DNA of 64,000 nucleotides from Rhodopseudomonas palustris (GCF_034479375.1 NZ_CP140155.1:2418001-2482000); one strand, 5' to 3'; positions 29,493 through 37,857 are shown, numbered from the stretch's first letter. The notes: generated from the letters alone by a model not told the origin. Made by a program: numbers and translations.

Positions 29493-30173
29493 ATGGGTGC
29501 CGGCATGCTCGTCCCTCTGTTTCGCTCCCCGATTCGCGTCATCGATTCCTCGGAACGGCCGGCGCTGGCTGCGCTGGATGGCGGGCCGCCGCCGGTCCCG
29601 GGCGGCCGCCCGAAGGGCTGCAAGCGATTGCACACCAATGCCACGGTCGCGCATGTCCGCCGGCTGATCGAAGACACCTCGCTGACCTACAAGCAGATCG
29701 AGGCGAAGACCGGCGTCAGCCAGGGCACCGTCGGGCGCTGGGCCCGAGACGGCGGCTGGACGCGTCACCCGCTGGCGCCGAAGGCCAGCGACACGGTGCC
29801 GACCGCGCGCGCCGGCCGCAGGCTCAAGCTGCGAATGCTCGGGGTGAAGCTGCATCAGCTCGCCGAGCGCTGCGTCGACGAGCTGTGGCAGGCCCCCTCG
29901 GTCGATCTCGACCGGCTGATCGAGGCGATGCAGGTGCTGAACATGGCACGGCTCACGCTGAAAGGCCGCCGCGGCCCGCCCCGCGACCCCGGCCCGGCGC
30001 GCACCGGCCAGCAGTGGCTCGACCGCGACGCCGCGCTGCGCAAGACGCTGATCCAGCTACGCTACGGCGGCGTCAAGCTCGACCGCATCCCCGAAGCGGC
30101 GATGGTGCTGCTGGAAGATGCGCATACCCCGCCGGAACGCGGACCGCCGCGGGGGCCGAGACGGAGGAGGTAG
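29493..30173 (+). CDS. HTH-domain hypothetical protein
   Basis: 226 aa from ATG 29493; ATG 29505 (MLVPLFRSP) is an equal alternative. After a Pro-rich N-terminus the segment LIEDTSLTYKQIEAKTGVSQGTVGRWARDGGW (about 55-90) is a helix-turn-helix of the type seen in phage terminase small subunits and Hin-like recombinases. A helical region follows, then a basic Pro/Arg tail. It is probably a DNA-binding protein; no partner terminase or recombinase gene is adjacent. Confidence 0.6.
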   Translation: MGAGMLVPLFRSPIRVIDSSERPALAALDGGPPPVPGGRPKGCKRLHTNATVAHVRRLIEDTSLTYKQIEAKTGVSQGTVGRWARDGGWTRHPLAPKASDTVPTARAGRRLKLRMLGVKLHQLAERCVDELWQAPSVDLDRLIEAMQVLNMARLTLKGRRGPPRDPGPARTGQQWLDRDAALRKTLIQLRYGGVKLDRIPEAAMVLLEDAHTPPERGPPRGPRRRR

Positions 30174-30218
30174 GTCTCGCGTAGTCCGCGTTGTGAACGT
30201 TTGCGGCCGCCGCAGGAT

Positions 30219-30282
30219 CACCCTCCCCCTTGCGGGGAGGGTCGCCCGGCGAAGCGCAGCGAAGCCGGGCGGGGTGGGGGAT
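30219..30282. repeat. Dispersed inverted repeat, TCACCCTCCCC family
   Basis: CACCCTCCCCCTTGCGGGGAGGGT hairpin followed by CGCCCGGC/GCCGGGCG arms and GGGGTGGGGG. It is a half element related to the one at 5633. The 30174-30493 gap holds nothing else convincing. Confidence 0.7.
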
Positions 30283-30493
30283 GCCGCGAGTCGCAGCGAC
30301 CGTTGTCCCCTGCCCGACTTCGCAAAGCTTCGGCCCGGACGGCGGACGCAGCGGCGACCGCTCCACCTGATCCCATCCAACCGCGCATCCGAAATCGGAG
30401 CTTGAAGTTCGCGGCCCTTTGGCCACAAACACGCGCGACACGATTCAAGATGCTACGGCATCTCCGAGGCCGGGACAGCGTCGGTGGGGCGGC

Positions 30494-31561
30494 ATGACAC
30501 TCGAGGACAGCAAGGGCGAAGGCGAGCTGATCCTCTACCGCACCGAGGACGGCCGGGACGCGGTGCAGCTGCGGCTGGTGGACGGCACGGTCTGGCTGAC
30601 CCAGGCCGAGATCGCGCTGCTGTTCGAGACAACGCCGCAGAATATCACGCAGCATCTGCGCGCCATCTTCGAACAGGGCGAACTGACGCCGGAGGCAACT
30701 TGTAAGCAATCCTTACAAGTTCGGCTGGAAGGCGAACGTCGGGTCCGGCGGAGCACGAACCTCTACAATCTCAATGTCATTCTGGCGGTCGGCTACCGGG
30801 TCCGCAGCGCCCGCGGCGTCCAGTTCCGGCGCTGGGCCACCGAGGTCTTGAACGACTATCTGGTCAAGGGCTTCGTCATGAACGACGAGCGCCTGAAGGA
30901 CCCCGCCGGCTTCGACTATTTCGACGAACTGCTCGAACGCATCCGCGACATCCGGGCGTCGGAGAAGCGGTTCTACCAGAAAGTCCGCGACCTGTTCGCC
31001 GCAACCAGCGCCGATTACGACCCTAAGGCCGAGACGGCCAAAACCTTCTTCGCCTCGATCCAGAACAAGCTGGTGTTCGCCATAACCGGCAAGACCGCCG
31101 CCGAATTAATCGTCGCGAGGGCCGATCCCGCGCGGCCGAACATGGCGCTGACCAGCTGGAAGGGCGACCGCGTCCGCAAGGGCGACGTCACCATCTCGAA
31201 GAACTATCTCACCGCCGACGAGATCAGCGATCTCAACCTGCTGACCACTGCCTTCCTCGATTTCGCCGAATTGCGCGCCCGCAACCGCCAGCCGACCACC
31301 ATGGCCGAATGGATGGCGCAGACCGATCGCTTCGTCGCCTTCAACGAACGCGGCGTGCTGCAGGGCGCCGGCCGCGTCTCCCATGCGAGCATGGAGCAGG
31401 TCGTGGCCGAGCGCTTCGAGACGTTCGACAAACGCCGTCGCGCCGCCGAGACTGACGCCGCCGAGGCGGAGGCGATCAGCGAACTGACCGAACTCGAGCA
31501 ACAGGCGCGATTGTCGAAGCCAGGCCCTGCGGGCAACAAGCCACAGAAGAAGCTATCCTGA
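30494..31561 (+). CDS. RhuM family protein
   Basis: 355 aa from ATG 30494. It follows the Virulence_RhuM family: an N-terminal regulatory-looking domain (VWLTQAEIALLFETTPQNITQHL), then NLYNLNVILAVGYRVRSARGVQFRRWATEVLNDYL. The C-terminal FVAFNERGVLQGAGRVSHASME with a following coiled region is the typical end. RhuM was first seen in a Salmonella pathogenicity island; its biochemistry is unknown, and homologues are often near toxin-antitoxin or mobile genes, as here. It stands alone. Confidence 0.85.
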   Translation: MTLEDSKGEGELILYRTEDGRDAVQLRLVDGTVWLTQAEIALLFETTPQNITQHLRAIFEQGELTPEATCKQSLQVRLEGERRVRRSTNLYNLNVILAVGYRVRSARGVQFRRWATEVLNDYLVKGFVMNDERLKDPAGFDYFDELLERIRDIRASEKRFYQKVRDLFAATSADYDPKAETAKTFFASIQNKLVFAITGKTAAELIVARADPARPNMALTSWKGDRVRKGDVTISKNYLTADEISDLNLLTTAFLDFAELRARNRQPTTMAEWMAQTDRFVAFNERGVLQGAGRVSHASMEQVVAERFETFDKRRRAAETDAAEAEAISELTELEQQARLSKPGPAGNKPQKKLS

Positions 31562-31606
31562 CGGCTACGCTGGTGCACCAACTGTTCCGTAACAAGACGA
31601 CAGCCG

Positions 31607-32428
31607 CTACCTCCCCCCGAACACCCCGTTCAACTCCGCCCCCTTCGCCGCCCCGGCGAAGGCCGTGAAAGTGCCCTCCTCGGCGATCTCGCGCGCCGCA
31701 TTCAGAAACCCCGCCCAGGCCGTGCGCGCCAGGGCGCCGCCGACGCTGATGCGGCGGACGCCGAGGTCGGCGAGTGCGGCGACCGTCATGGTCGGCTGCA
31801 CGATCAGCACGTTGAGAGGCTTCGGCGCGATCGCCTGCACCAGCGTGGTGATCTCGGCTTCGGTCGACACCCCCGGCGCATACAGGCAGTCCGCGCCGGC
31901 CTCGGCGAACGCGACCAGCCGCGCCGCGGTCTTGCCGAGATCGCGCTCGCCGCACAGAAAGCCCTCGCAGCGCGCGACCAGCAGCACGTCCTCGCCCGTT
32001 GCATCGATCGCCGCGCGCGCCGCCTTGATGCGGTCGACGCCGAGCGCGTCATCGTACAGCGGCCGCGCCGCATCGCCGGTGGAATTCTCGATCGACAGCC
32101 CGGCGATCCCGGTCGCCACCGCGCGGGTGACATTGGCGGCGACGCCTTCGGGCGCGTCGGCGAAGCCGCCCTCGAAATCGGCGTTGACCGGCAGATCGAC
32201 CGCCGCGCTCAGCGTCGTCAGATGCGCCAGCACGTCGTCGCAAGTGACGCGATTGTCGGCGCGGCCGGTCGACCACGCATAGCCCGAACTGGTCGACGCC
32301 AGCGCCTGGAAGCCGAGCTGCTGCAGCAGCCGCGCCGAGCCGACATCCCACGGGTTCGGCAGCACGAAGCAGCCGGAATCATGCAGCTTGCGGAACGCGG
32401 CGCGCTTGGCGGCGGTGGGGACGGGCAT
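31607..32428 (-). CDS. Isocitrate lyase/PEP mutase superfamily enzyme
   Basis: 273 aa, a TIM-barrel of the short PEP mutase/methylisocitrate lyase-like group. It has LPNPWDVGSARLLQQLGF, DLPVNADFEGGFAD (metal-binding acidic patch), SIENSTGD and VARCEGFLCG. The KKCGH loop of true isocitrate lyases is absent, so a lyase, oxaloacetate-decarboxylase or phosphonate-type role cannot be decided. AGGGAG stands 8 bases before ATG 32428. Confidence 0.82.
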   Translation of the reverse strand: MPVPTAAKRAAFRKLHDSGCFVLPNPWDVGSARLLQQLGFQALASTSSGYAWSTGRADNRVTCDDVLAHLTTLSAAVDLPVNADFEGGFADAPEGVAANVTRAVATGIAGLSIENSTGDAARPLYDDALGVDRIKAARAAIDATGEDVLLVARCEGFLCGERDLGKTAARLVAFAEAGADCLYAPGVSTEAEITTLVQAIAPKPLNVLIVQPTMTVAALADLGVRRISVGGALARTAWAGFLNAAREIAEEGTFTAFAGAAKGAELNGVFGGR

Positions 32429-32729
32429 CGGCGGGCTCCCTGTTGGTTTTGCGCAAGGGTAGCACGACGCCCGCCTCGGTCGAGCGATCCCGGCGAGCCG
32501 AACTGTCCCACCTTGCGACAGCCCACCCTGCTCGCCTTAACGTTCGGAACGCCGGCGGAACAAAGCGGCGACGAATCACCGCGAATCACGACGATCGAAG
32601 CGGGACAGCCCGCATCTGGCGCGCGCAGGCGCCGACGCCCACAAGCTCTGGGCGCGGACAGCGCCCAGCCGACGCGGCGGCGGGCGAAAGGTTAACGCAG
32701 ACGGCTCGAAGCGCCGGCCCGCGGAGCGG
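32429..32729. other. Gap without a recognisable gene
   Basis: Open frames on both strands here have no ribosome site and a composition typical of shadow frames. I see no repeat, promoter or RNA. Confidence 0.5.
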
Positions 32730-33113
32730 CTAAGGCTGCGACTTCAGATTGATCACCGACTGGATCGATCCGCTGACGTGATAGCCTGGGGACTGCTGCA
32801 ACTGCTGCGGCCGGGCTTCGGACTGCCGGATGTTGCTGTTGACGGATTCCAGCTTGCAGTCCCTGGCGATCGTGCTGCGCAGCGCCTCGCACTCCCGCAT
32901 CGCCAGTTGATAGACGATCTTGCGCGCCTGATCGATCTTCTGAGGCAGTTCCTCCCCGGACACGGCGCCGGGCAGGAAGAAGGTGAGATTGGTCTGGATC
33001 CGGACCGGCGTGCTCTGCCCCTCGGCCGCAGCCGGCGCCGTCTGCGCGGCGACGGGACCGACCAGCAACACGGACGCGGCTGCGGCGAGCAAACAATACT
33101 TCATTGGTAACAT
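32730..33113 (-). CDS. Secreted hypothetical protein
   Basis: 127 aa. GGAGG lies 7 bases before ATG 33113 (MLPMKYCLL). A clear signal peptide ends at VAAQ (about residue 24). The mature part has FLPGAVSGEELPQKIDQARKI and two cysteines (CEALR, CKLE), possibly one disulfide. The C-terminal third is Gln/Ser-rich. I do not recognise the family; it probably acts in the periplasm. Confidence 0.7.
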   Translation of the reverse strand: MLPMKYCLLAAAASVLLVGPVAAQTAPAAAEGQSTPVRIQTNLTFFLPGAVSGEELPQKIDQARKIVYQLAMRECEALRSTIARDCKLESVNSNIRQSEARPQQLQQSPGYHVSGSIQSVINLKSQP

Positions 33114-33369
33114 GACACATCCTCCGACAAGAATGGCGCAAAGCTATCATCGCGAGGTTGCAGCACGTTGAAACGTCCTGGCGAAGGACGGGGATGTCAT
33201 GGAAGGATGGGTTCACCACGCCGCCGGCAGCGGATGACCAAAATGGCTTCGGCAGCGACAGGCGACGCACGACGCTTTGCTCATGCGCCCTGCGGGCGGA
33301 ACAACGCGTAACACCGTCGAGCCGCCCCTCCAACCGTGCTTGTCTGAAGTTCGATTCGAGTGGATTGAC

Positions 33370-33384
33370 AGCCGCTTAACGGCT
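33370..33384. promoter_or_regulatory. Inverted repeat before the Fic pair, possible operator
   Basis: AGCCG-CTTAA-CGGCT, preceded by TTGACA at 33365 as a possible -35 element. Its place 25 bp before the partner gene suggests autoregulation. The gap from 33114 shows nothing else convincing. Confidence 0.4.
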
Positions 33385-33409
33385 AATTTCGTGGGCGAGG
33401 AGGCGAACC

Positions 33410-33649
33410 ATGTCCAGCCGTCGAAGTGCCACTGCCGGCCTGATCAGCGAGATGGCGCGGCAACATCAGGTGCAGTACGTCGGAACGGCGTCCGACGACT
33501 TGGCCCATCACATCACGCGGCTGGCCGGCGACAACGTCGTTTTCGACGAGGTCGAACAGACCCTTCTCGCTCTGCAGCGCGCCGGGCATTTGAGCCGCAG
33601 AGACCTCGTCCACCTGCAAGCGCGCTATCTGCGCGAAGCCAAGCCGTGA
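33410..33649 (+). CDS. Small partner (putative antitoxin) of the Fic protein
   Basis: 79 aa, helical and charged, with GAGGAGG upstream. Its TGA overlaps the GTG start of the fic gene (GTGA), so the two are translated as a pair. Class I Fic proteins are neutralised by such a preceding small protein bearing (S/T)xxxE(G/N). I scanned every Ser and Thr and find no match, so if it is an antitoxin it does not use the usual inhibitory motif. The C-terminal half (LLALQRAGHLSRRDLVHLQARYL) looks like a two-helix unit. Confidence 0.6.
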   Translation: MSSRRSATAGLISEMARQHQVQYVGTASDDLAHHITRLAGDNVVFDEVEQTLLALQRAGHLSRRDLVHLQARYLREAKP

Positions 33650-34371
33650 CATTCGATCCCTTCGGCGATCTGGACACGCAAGGTTACTTGCGCAACTTCG
33701 AGAAGGAGAAGGATCTCGCGATCGTCCGCAGGCTCGAACACGCCTCGTTTGCGACCGGACTGTCGGAGGCGTTTGCCACGCTCGCCCGCTACGAAGCCAT
33801 TTGCTACGAGCACGTACTCGACGTCCATCGCATCCTGTTCGAAGCGCTCTACCCGTGGGCCGGGCAAGATCGAACGGAGACGGCCCCGGACATTGCCGTC
33901 AGCAAGGGCCGCGTCCTCTTCGCCCATCCAAACGATATCCGCGCGGCCGTGGAGTACGCGTTGACGCATGGACAGGATACGTCCTTCATGGCCTCGAAAC
34001 CCGGCGAAATCATGGGCTATCTGGCCTATGGCCATCCCTTCCTCGACGGCAACGGCCGAACCATCATGGTGGTCCATTCGGTTCTGGCGCAGCGGGCCGG
34101 ATTCAGCATCGATTGGGCCAAGACCGACAAATCCAGCTATCTCGATGCTCTCACCGAAGAACTGGAAACTCCCGGCAAGAGCATTCTCGATCGATATCTC
34201 CAGCCTCTCATCCGCGATCCGATCGCCTATGAACGCTTGGGGGATTCGATCATGCAGACACCGGGCCTGGCCGGTGACGCCGACGACACGAACGTCGTCT
34301 TGGGCAAGATGTCCGACCCCAACGTGCAAAATCGCTACAAGCAGCAACAGACGAACCGAAGCAGCTCCTGA
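33646..34371 (+). CDS. Fic-domain protein (putative toxin)
   Basis: 241 aa from GTG 33646, overlapping the preceding gene. Fic enzymes transfer AMP or related groups onto protein targets. The N-terminal PFGDLDTQGYLRN and YPWAGQDRT segments are typical of the class with a separate antitoxin. The catalytic motif is HPFLDGNGRTIM at 130-141: His130, Asp134, Asn136 and Arg138 are kept, but the final Arg of HPFx(D/E)GNGRxxR is Met141. The residues after 190 form a helical tail with NRYKQQQTNRSSS at the end. Confidence 0.85.
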   Translation: MTFDPFGDLDTQGYLRNFEKEKDLAIVRRLEHASFATGLSEAFATLARYEAICYEHVLDVHRILFEALYPWAGQDRTETAPDIAVSKGRVLFAHPNDIRAAVEYALTHGQDTSFMASKPGEIMGYLAYGHPFLDGNGRTIMVVHSVLAQRAGFSIDWAKTDKSSYLDALTEELETPGKSILDRYLQPLIRDPIAYERLGDSIMQTPGLAGDADDTNVVLGKMSDPNVQNRYKQQQTNRSSS

Positions 34372-34425
34372 CAGTCGGCAGGACGGATTAGCGGAACGTA
34401 TTCCGTCATCTACGGCGGTTAGGCG

Positions 34426-34580
34426 GCGCAATACGCTTCGCTATTGCGCCCTACGCTCCAGGCGCCGTGTTACCCACATGTCCGACGCGACATGCGTTGA
34501 GTTCAGCTGTAGCCTGCATGAGCGAAGCGACATGCAGGATGAAAATTGATCAACCCCGGGTGTCGCTGCGCTTACCCGGG
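34426..34580. repeat. Cluster of three short hairpins
   Basis: GGCGCAATA-CGCTTCGC-TATTGCGCC (34426-34451); CCTGCATG...CATGCAGG (34513-34538); CCCGGGT...ACCCGGG (34555-34580). Each has a GCGAAGCG- or CGCTGCG-like loop. This is a different type from the large elements elsewhere. From 34581 to 34802 the DNA becomes A+T-richer; a GAAGCTC-AAT-GAGCTTC hairpin (34667-34683) is the only structure seen. Confidence 0.65.
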
Positions 34581-34802
34581 CTACGCTGCTGCATCGAGTT
34601 GTTGCGGCGGAGTTCGCACAATGGCATTAGCTTCCGAGAATCCTGTTTGTTTTTGACATAGTAAAGAAGCTCAATGAGCTTCGATAATTTCACTGCGCCT
34701 TGGCTAGACAGGCACGAAACACAATCCACCATCCGCAGCGATCGGCAGCGCACTGCGCGATACGCGCTAGTCTAAGCCAGAAAAACACCGCATGGAAAGA
34801 CA

Positions 34803-35351
34803 ATGAACGAAATCAACAGCTGGACTTTCGACTTAATTTCATGGCTCGAACGCCACGACAAACTCGCAGGTTGGGCTCAATTTTTCGGCACCATGATTGC
34901 CATTGCAATTACGTACTTCACGGCCTTTGCGCCAACTTGGCGACGGAAGCGGCAACTGAAAAATGCGGCTGTGAGGCTTCTTTCGCATGGCTATGAAGTC
35001 CTAGAGAGCTATCATCGTACATCAGCCCATTTTCTGCCGTTTCCTTTGTCACTTCGCCAAGCCGCATTGAGCATGACCACTGTGGCAAATGAAATAAATC
35101 GATTTCCGATCTTTGAACTCAACGACCAAGGCAGCCGCTCCACGGCACGATATCTCGCCGCAACAAGTTGGACGTTGAACGGTGTGAGGCTATTTCTAGA
35201 GACAATTGCAACTGAAATCGAAGGCCGCAAAGCAACCAAAGAAGATCAAGAGACCATCAGACAATTCGTTGGCCAACAGATCGAGGTTCTTCAGAAGATG
35301 TTCTCAGGGGCTGATTTAGAGCGTCCACGATGGCACGCGCCCAACCAATGA
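34803..35351 (+). CDS. Single-pass membrane protein of foreign composition
   Basis: 182 aa. Residues 25-45 form one membrane helix (AQFFGTMIAIAITYFTAF) followed by a basic stretch (RRKRQLKN) and a cytosolic helical domain of about 130 residues. Codon use is visibly richer in A and T than anywhere else in the window, which suggests recent acquisition. I do not recognise the domain. It lies downstream of the Fic pair and upstream of the GreA-like gene. Confidence 0.75.
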   Translation: MNEINSWTFDLISWLERHDKLAGWAQFFGTMIAIAITYFTAFAPTWRRKRQLKNAAVRLLSHGYEVLESYHRTSAHFLPFPLSLRQAALSMTTVANEINRFPIFELNDQGSRSTARYLAATSWTLNGVRLFLETIATEIEGRKATKEDQETIRQFVGQQIEVLQKMFSGADLERPRWHAPNQ

Positions 35352-35397
35352 GGAAGTTCAGCGAACCTCATCAGGAGGCGGGGAGAAACACCCTCCC

Positions 35398-35880
35398 CTA
35401 CCCGATCCCCACCACCTCCAGCTCCTGCTCGCCCTTCCCCGCGACGTCGCCGACCGCCTTGCCCATCAGCAGCCTTGCTACCGGCGCCGCGAACGAGATC
35501 GTGCCCTGCTTCGGGTCGGCTTCGTCCTCGCCGACGATGCGGTAGGTCTGGACGCGGCCGTCGGGGCGGCGGAAGGTGACGGTGGAGCCGAACTCGACGA
35601 CGTCGCTCGACTCCGGCTCGGGCATCAGTTGCGCGCTGCGGACGCGGATGTCGAAATAGCGCAGGTCGCGCGCGGGGATCGCCTCGGCGCGGCGGCGTTC
35701 GTTGACGTCCTCGATCTCGGCTGCGGCCTCGACGCCGGCGCGCGCCTCGGCGAGCTGCGCTTCCATCGCCTTCAGCCCCGCCGCGGTGACGAGATTGGGA
35801 TGCTCCGAAATCGGCCGATCCGGCAGCATTGTCTCCGACGCGGTTTCGGCACTTTCTTCCTTGGTGAAGGCGACGCTCAA
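35398..35880 (-). CDS. GreA/GreB family transcription elongation factor-like protein
   Basis: 160 aa from TTG 35880, chosen because GGAGAG stands 6 bases upstream. The N-terminal half is a helical hairpin (TAAGLKAMEAQLAEARAGVEAA) and the C-terminal half is the Gre FKBP-like domain: VVEFGSTVTFRRPDG, YRIVGEDEADPKQGTISFAAPVARLLMGKAVGD. Gre proteins bind in the RNA polymerase secondary channel. The tip acidic pair of GreA is not clear, so it may be a Gre-like paralogue with a different effect. Confidence 0.85.
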   Translation of the reverse strand: MSVAFTKEESAETASETMLPDRPISEHPNLVTAAGLKAMEAQLAEARAGVEAAAEIEDVNERRRAEAIPARDLRYFDIRVRSAQLMPEPESSDVVEFGSTVTFRRPDGRVQTYRIVGEDEADPKQGTISFAAPVARLLMGKAVGDVAGKGEQELEVVGIG

Positions 35881-36022
35881 TCGGACTCTCCGTAAGAGGG
35901 AATGGCCGAACCTATCGCGGCTCGGCCAGTTCGAGCAACGCCGCGCTGGCGCGTTGGTTCGAACGCCCGCGGCGGGTCGACGATCCCGCGCGGATTCCGG
36001 CCTGGAGCAGTGGGAAGTAGGA

Positions 36023-36184
36023 TTATTTACCGTGCGGCGGCTGCGGCGCGCTCTGGTCGCGCTTCATCGCTTCGAGCTTGATCGCCAGCAGGATCAGTCT
36101 TTCGGCCGGATTCGGCGCCGCAGCGGCGGCAACCGCCCGGCAGCGATCGGCGACGGACTGGAGATAGGTCAGGCGCTCAATCAT
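36023..36184 (-). CDS. Small hypothetical protein (53 aa)
   Basis: MIERLTYLQSVADRCRAV starts a short helical protein with an Ala-rich middle and a Lys/Pro tail. ATG 36184 overlaps the stop of the upstream open frame as ATGA, suggesting translational coupling. The ribosome site is weak. No family recognised. Confidence 0.5.
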   Translation of the reverse strand: MIERLTYLQSVADRCRAVAAAAAPNPAERLILLAIKLEAMKRDQSAPQPPHGK

Positions 36185-36366
36185 GGACGGAGACCGACGA
36201 GGTTCCCGCCCGGCCGACGAAAGCGACGGCCGCGGGGCGAGCGGGCGGTTCGCTCGCGGCCGGGGCGGTCGACCAGGACGACATCGGACCACGCGGAGAA
36301 GACCTCGGCCATCTGCGATGATTCATCGAACTCCTCGTCCTCACGCTGCCGAGATCGAGACGACAC
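36181..36366 (-). CDS. Possible small basic ORF coupled to the next gene
   Basis: 61 aa from GTG 36366. The first third is acidic (REDEEFDESS), the last third Arg-rich. Its stop overlaps the following ATG (ATGA). There is no ribosome site at the GTG and no recognisable domain, so it may only be an open frame. Nothing else is seen in this stretch. Confidence 0.3.
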   Translation of the reverse strand: MSSRSRQREDEEFDESSQMAEVFSAWSDVVLVDRPGRERTARSPRGRRFRRPGGNLVGLRP

Positions 36367-36395
36367 GCCGGATCGCGGCCAACGCGACCGCCGTG

Positions 36396-36433
36396 TCAGG
36401 AGTCTCGGGCATGCGACTGCCCGAGACTCCTGA
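36396..36433. repeat. Perfect 16-bp inverted repeat
   Basis: TCAGGAGTCTCGGGCA, 6-base loop, and its exact complement. No T-run follows on either strand, so a terminator role is doubtful. It lies in the gap between the DUF2147 gene (ends 36616) and the small ORFs. Confidence 0.7.
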
Positions 36434-36615
36434 TCACCACCTCACTCCCCGGGCAGCGAGAAGTTCGGCAATGATCGCGGGCACGCGAATTGCGGTCGTC
36501 CCGTCAAAGGCCGGTTTCCATGAAGTGCATCGTCGCGCCAAGCGTGTCGCCGATGAGGAAGGCCCGCTGGTCAGATTTGACCGCTGCCGACGGGTTATTT
36601 CGCCCGGCTCTGCGC

Positions 36616-37029
36616 TCAGTTCGCCCGAGTCCAGGTCGAGGATTTGCAGATCATGCCGCCCATCGCGCAGCCCTGGGTGGTCAGGGTGCCGCCGGCGAGA
36701 CTCATCTTGCCGGTGTAGGTCTTGCCGTCTTCGGGATTGAAGGCGCTTCCGGCCCAGGCGTTCGGCCCGGACGGCTTCATGTCGAAGAACACCTTCTGGC
36801 CGACCTTGGCAGGGGTCTCGACGCCCGGCTTCAGCCAGACCAGCGTGCCGCAGACGGCGCCGCCGCAGGGCGCGAACTTCACCTTGGACAGGCCGGTATC
36901 GCGCAGCCAGGTGCCGGCGACGTCGTCGGCGCGGGCCGCGCCGGCGGTCGCGGCCGTCATCGCGGCGACTGCCAGCAGCGCCAGGCCGGCGACCATCCCT
37001 GAACCAACGCGAGCTGATGTCGTTCGCAT
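36616..37029 (-). CDS. DUF2147 secreted protein
   Basis: 137 aa with a long signal peptide (to about residue 35, ending ARA-DD). The mature part follows DUF2147: DVAGTWLRDTGLSKVKFAPCGGAVCGTLVWLK, GSAFNPEDGKTYTGKMSL, and LTTQGCAMGGMICKSSTWTR. Four cysteines probably form disulfides. The family is periplasmic and of unknown function. GGGAGGGG precedes ATG 37029. Confidence 0.85.
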   Translation of the reverse strand: MRTTSARVGSGMVAGLALLAVAAMTAATAGAARADDVAGTWLRDTGLSKVKFAPCGGAVCGTLVWLKPGVETPAKVGQKVFFDMKPSGPNAWAGSAFNPEDGKTYTGKMSLAGGTLTTQGCAMGGMICKSSTWTRAN

Positions 37030-37185
37030 GTCCCCTCCCGATCGTCATTCACGCGGCGCATCGCCGCTTGCGATCAGCCAATCGCGCGGCGGGGCGCAAG
37101 TCAATCGGATCGCGACCCGTACTGCTACGAAGCTGATCGGAGCCGAACGCACAGCGCGACGGATCCCGTCGTCGGCCGTTCTGTA

Positions 37186-37587
37186 TCAGGCCAGCCAGTT
37201 CTCGACCTTCAATCCCCGGACGCGCTTGAATTCCTGCGTATTGGCCGTGACCATGATCGCGCCCAGCGATTTCGCGTGGGCGGCGATCAGCAGATCGTTG
37301 CCGCCGATTGGCGTCCCGGCGGACTCCAGTGCCGAACGGATCGCACCATATTCGGCGTCGGCCGGCGCCTCGAACGGCATCACGTCGATCTCGCCGAGCA
37401 GATCGCCGACGGCCTTGCTCAGCTTGGACGACCCACTCTTGGCGCAGCCATAGCGCAGCTCGGACGCAACGATGATGCTGGTGCAGACGCCGGCTTCGCC
37501 GACCTTGGCGATGCGGCGCGCGGCCGCGCCCTGCGGATTCCGGATCAGATCGGAAAGGATGTTGGTGTCCAGCAGGTAGCGCGTCAC
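37186..37587 (-). CDS. vapC: VapC-type PIN-domain toxin
   Basis: 133 aa. PIN ribonuclease with acidic site residues Asp7 (LLDTNILSDLI), Glu43 (VASELRYG) and Asp98 (IGGNDLLIAAHA), then VTANTQEF. VapC toxins cleave tRNA or rRNA and stop translation until inactivated by VapB. The start ATG 37587 overlaps the vapB stop (ATGA). The gene is complete. Confidence 0.93.
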   Translation of the reverse strand: MTRYLLDTNILSDLIRNPQGAAARRIAKVGEAGVCTSIIVASELRYGCAKSGSSKLSKAVGDLLGEIDVMPFEAPADAEYGAIRSALESAGTPIGGNDLLIAAHAKSLGAIMVTANTQEFKRVRGLKVENWLA

Positions 37588-37820
37588 AGGATTTTCTCCG
37601 GCGCCGGCGCCGGATCGTCAATCTCCGGAAACGCCTCGTCGAGCGGGGTCATCGATGCCAACAAGGCGATCAGACCGCGTTTACGCACCGGCTCGATCAC
37701 CAGACGGTCACCGTCCCGATGCATGATGGCTTCATCTCCGGGCAATTCGAATTCCACCGGAATGCGGACCGCCTGGTTCCTGCCGTTGCGAAACAACCGG
37801 ACGTGTCGGTGGACCGGCAT
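37584..37820 (-). CDS. vapB: VapB-type antitoxin
   Basis: 78 aa from ATG 37820 with GGAGG 5 bases upstream; a longer frame to 37850 would run through the operator. The N-terminal RHVRLFRNGRNQAVRIPVEFELPGDEA is an AbrB/SpoVT-type swapped-hairpin DNA-binding domain, as in VagC/VapB. The acidic C-terminus (PEIDDPAPAPEK) is the usual toxin-binding tail. Confidence 0.92.
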   Translation of the reverse strand: MPVHRHVRLFRNGRNQAVRIPVEFELPGDEAIMHRDGDRLVIEPVRKRGLIALLASMTPLDEAFPEIDDPAPAPEKIL

Positions 37821-37830
37821 GCTGACCTCC

Positions 37831-37857
37831 ATGGCATATGCCAATAACATATGCCAT
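37831..37857. promoter_or_regulatory. VapB operator
   Basis: ATGGCATATG, 7 bases, CATATGCCAT: a perfect 10-bp inverted repeat just upstream of vapB. Two-fold sites like this are bound by VapBC complexes for autoregulation. Confidence 0.8.

Noticed and set aside
34550..34753. 67-codon minus-strand frame in the A+T-rich gap
   Set aside because: Crosses the hairpins at its end, has no ribosome site and no recognisable domain.
36527..36615. Minus-strand stretch reading SDQRAFLIGDTLGATMHFME
   Set aside because: Looks coding in part but has no start codon and ends after 20-30 residues; perhaps a remnant, too short to call.
36430..36620. Second DUF2147 copy
   Set aside because: No DUF2147 motif appears in any frame.
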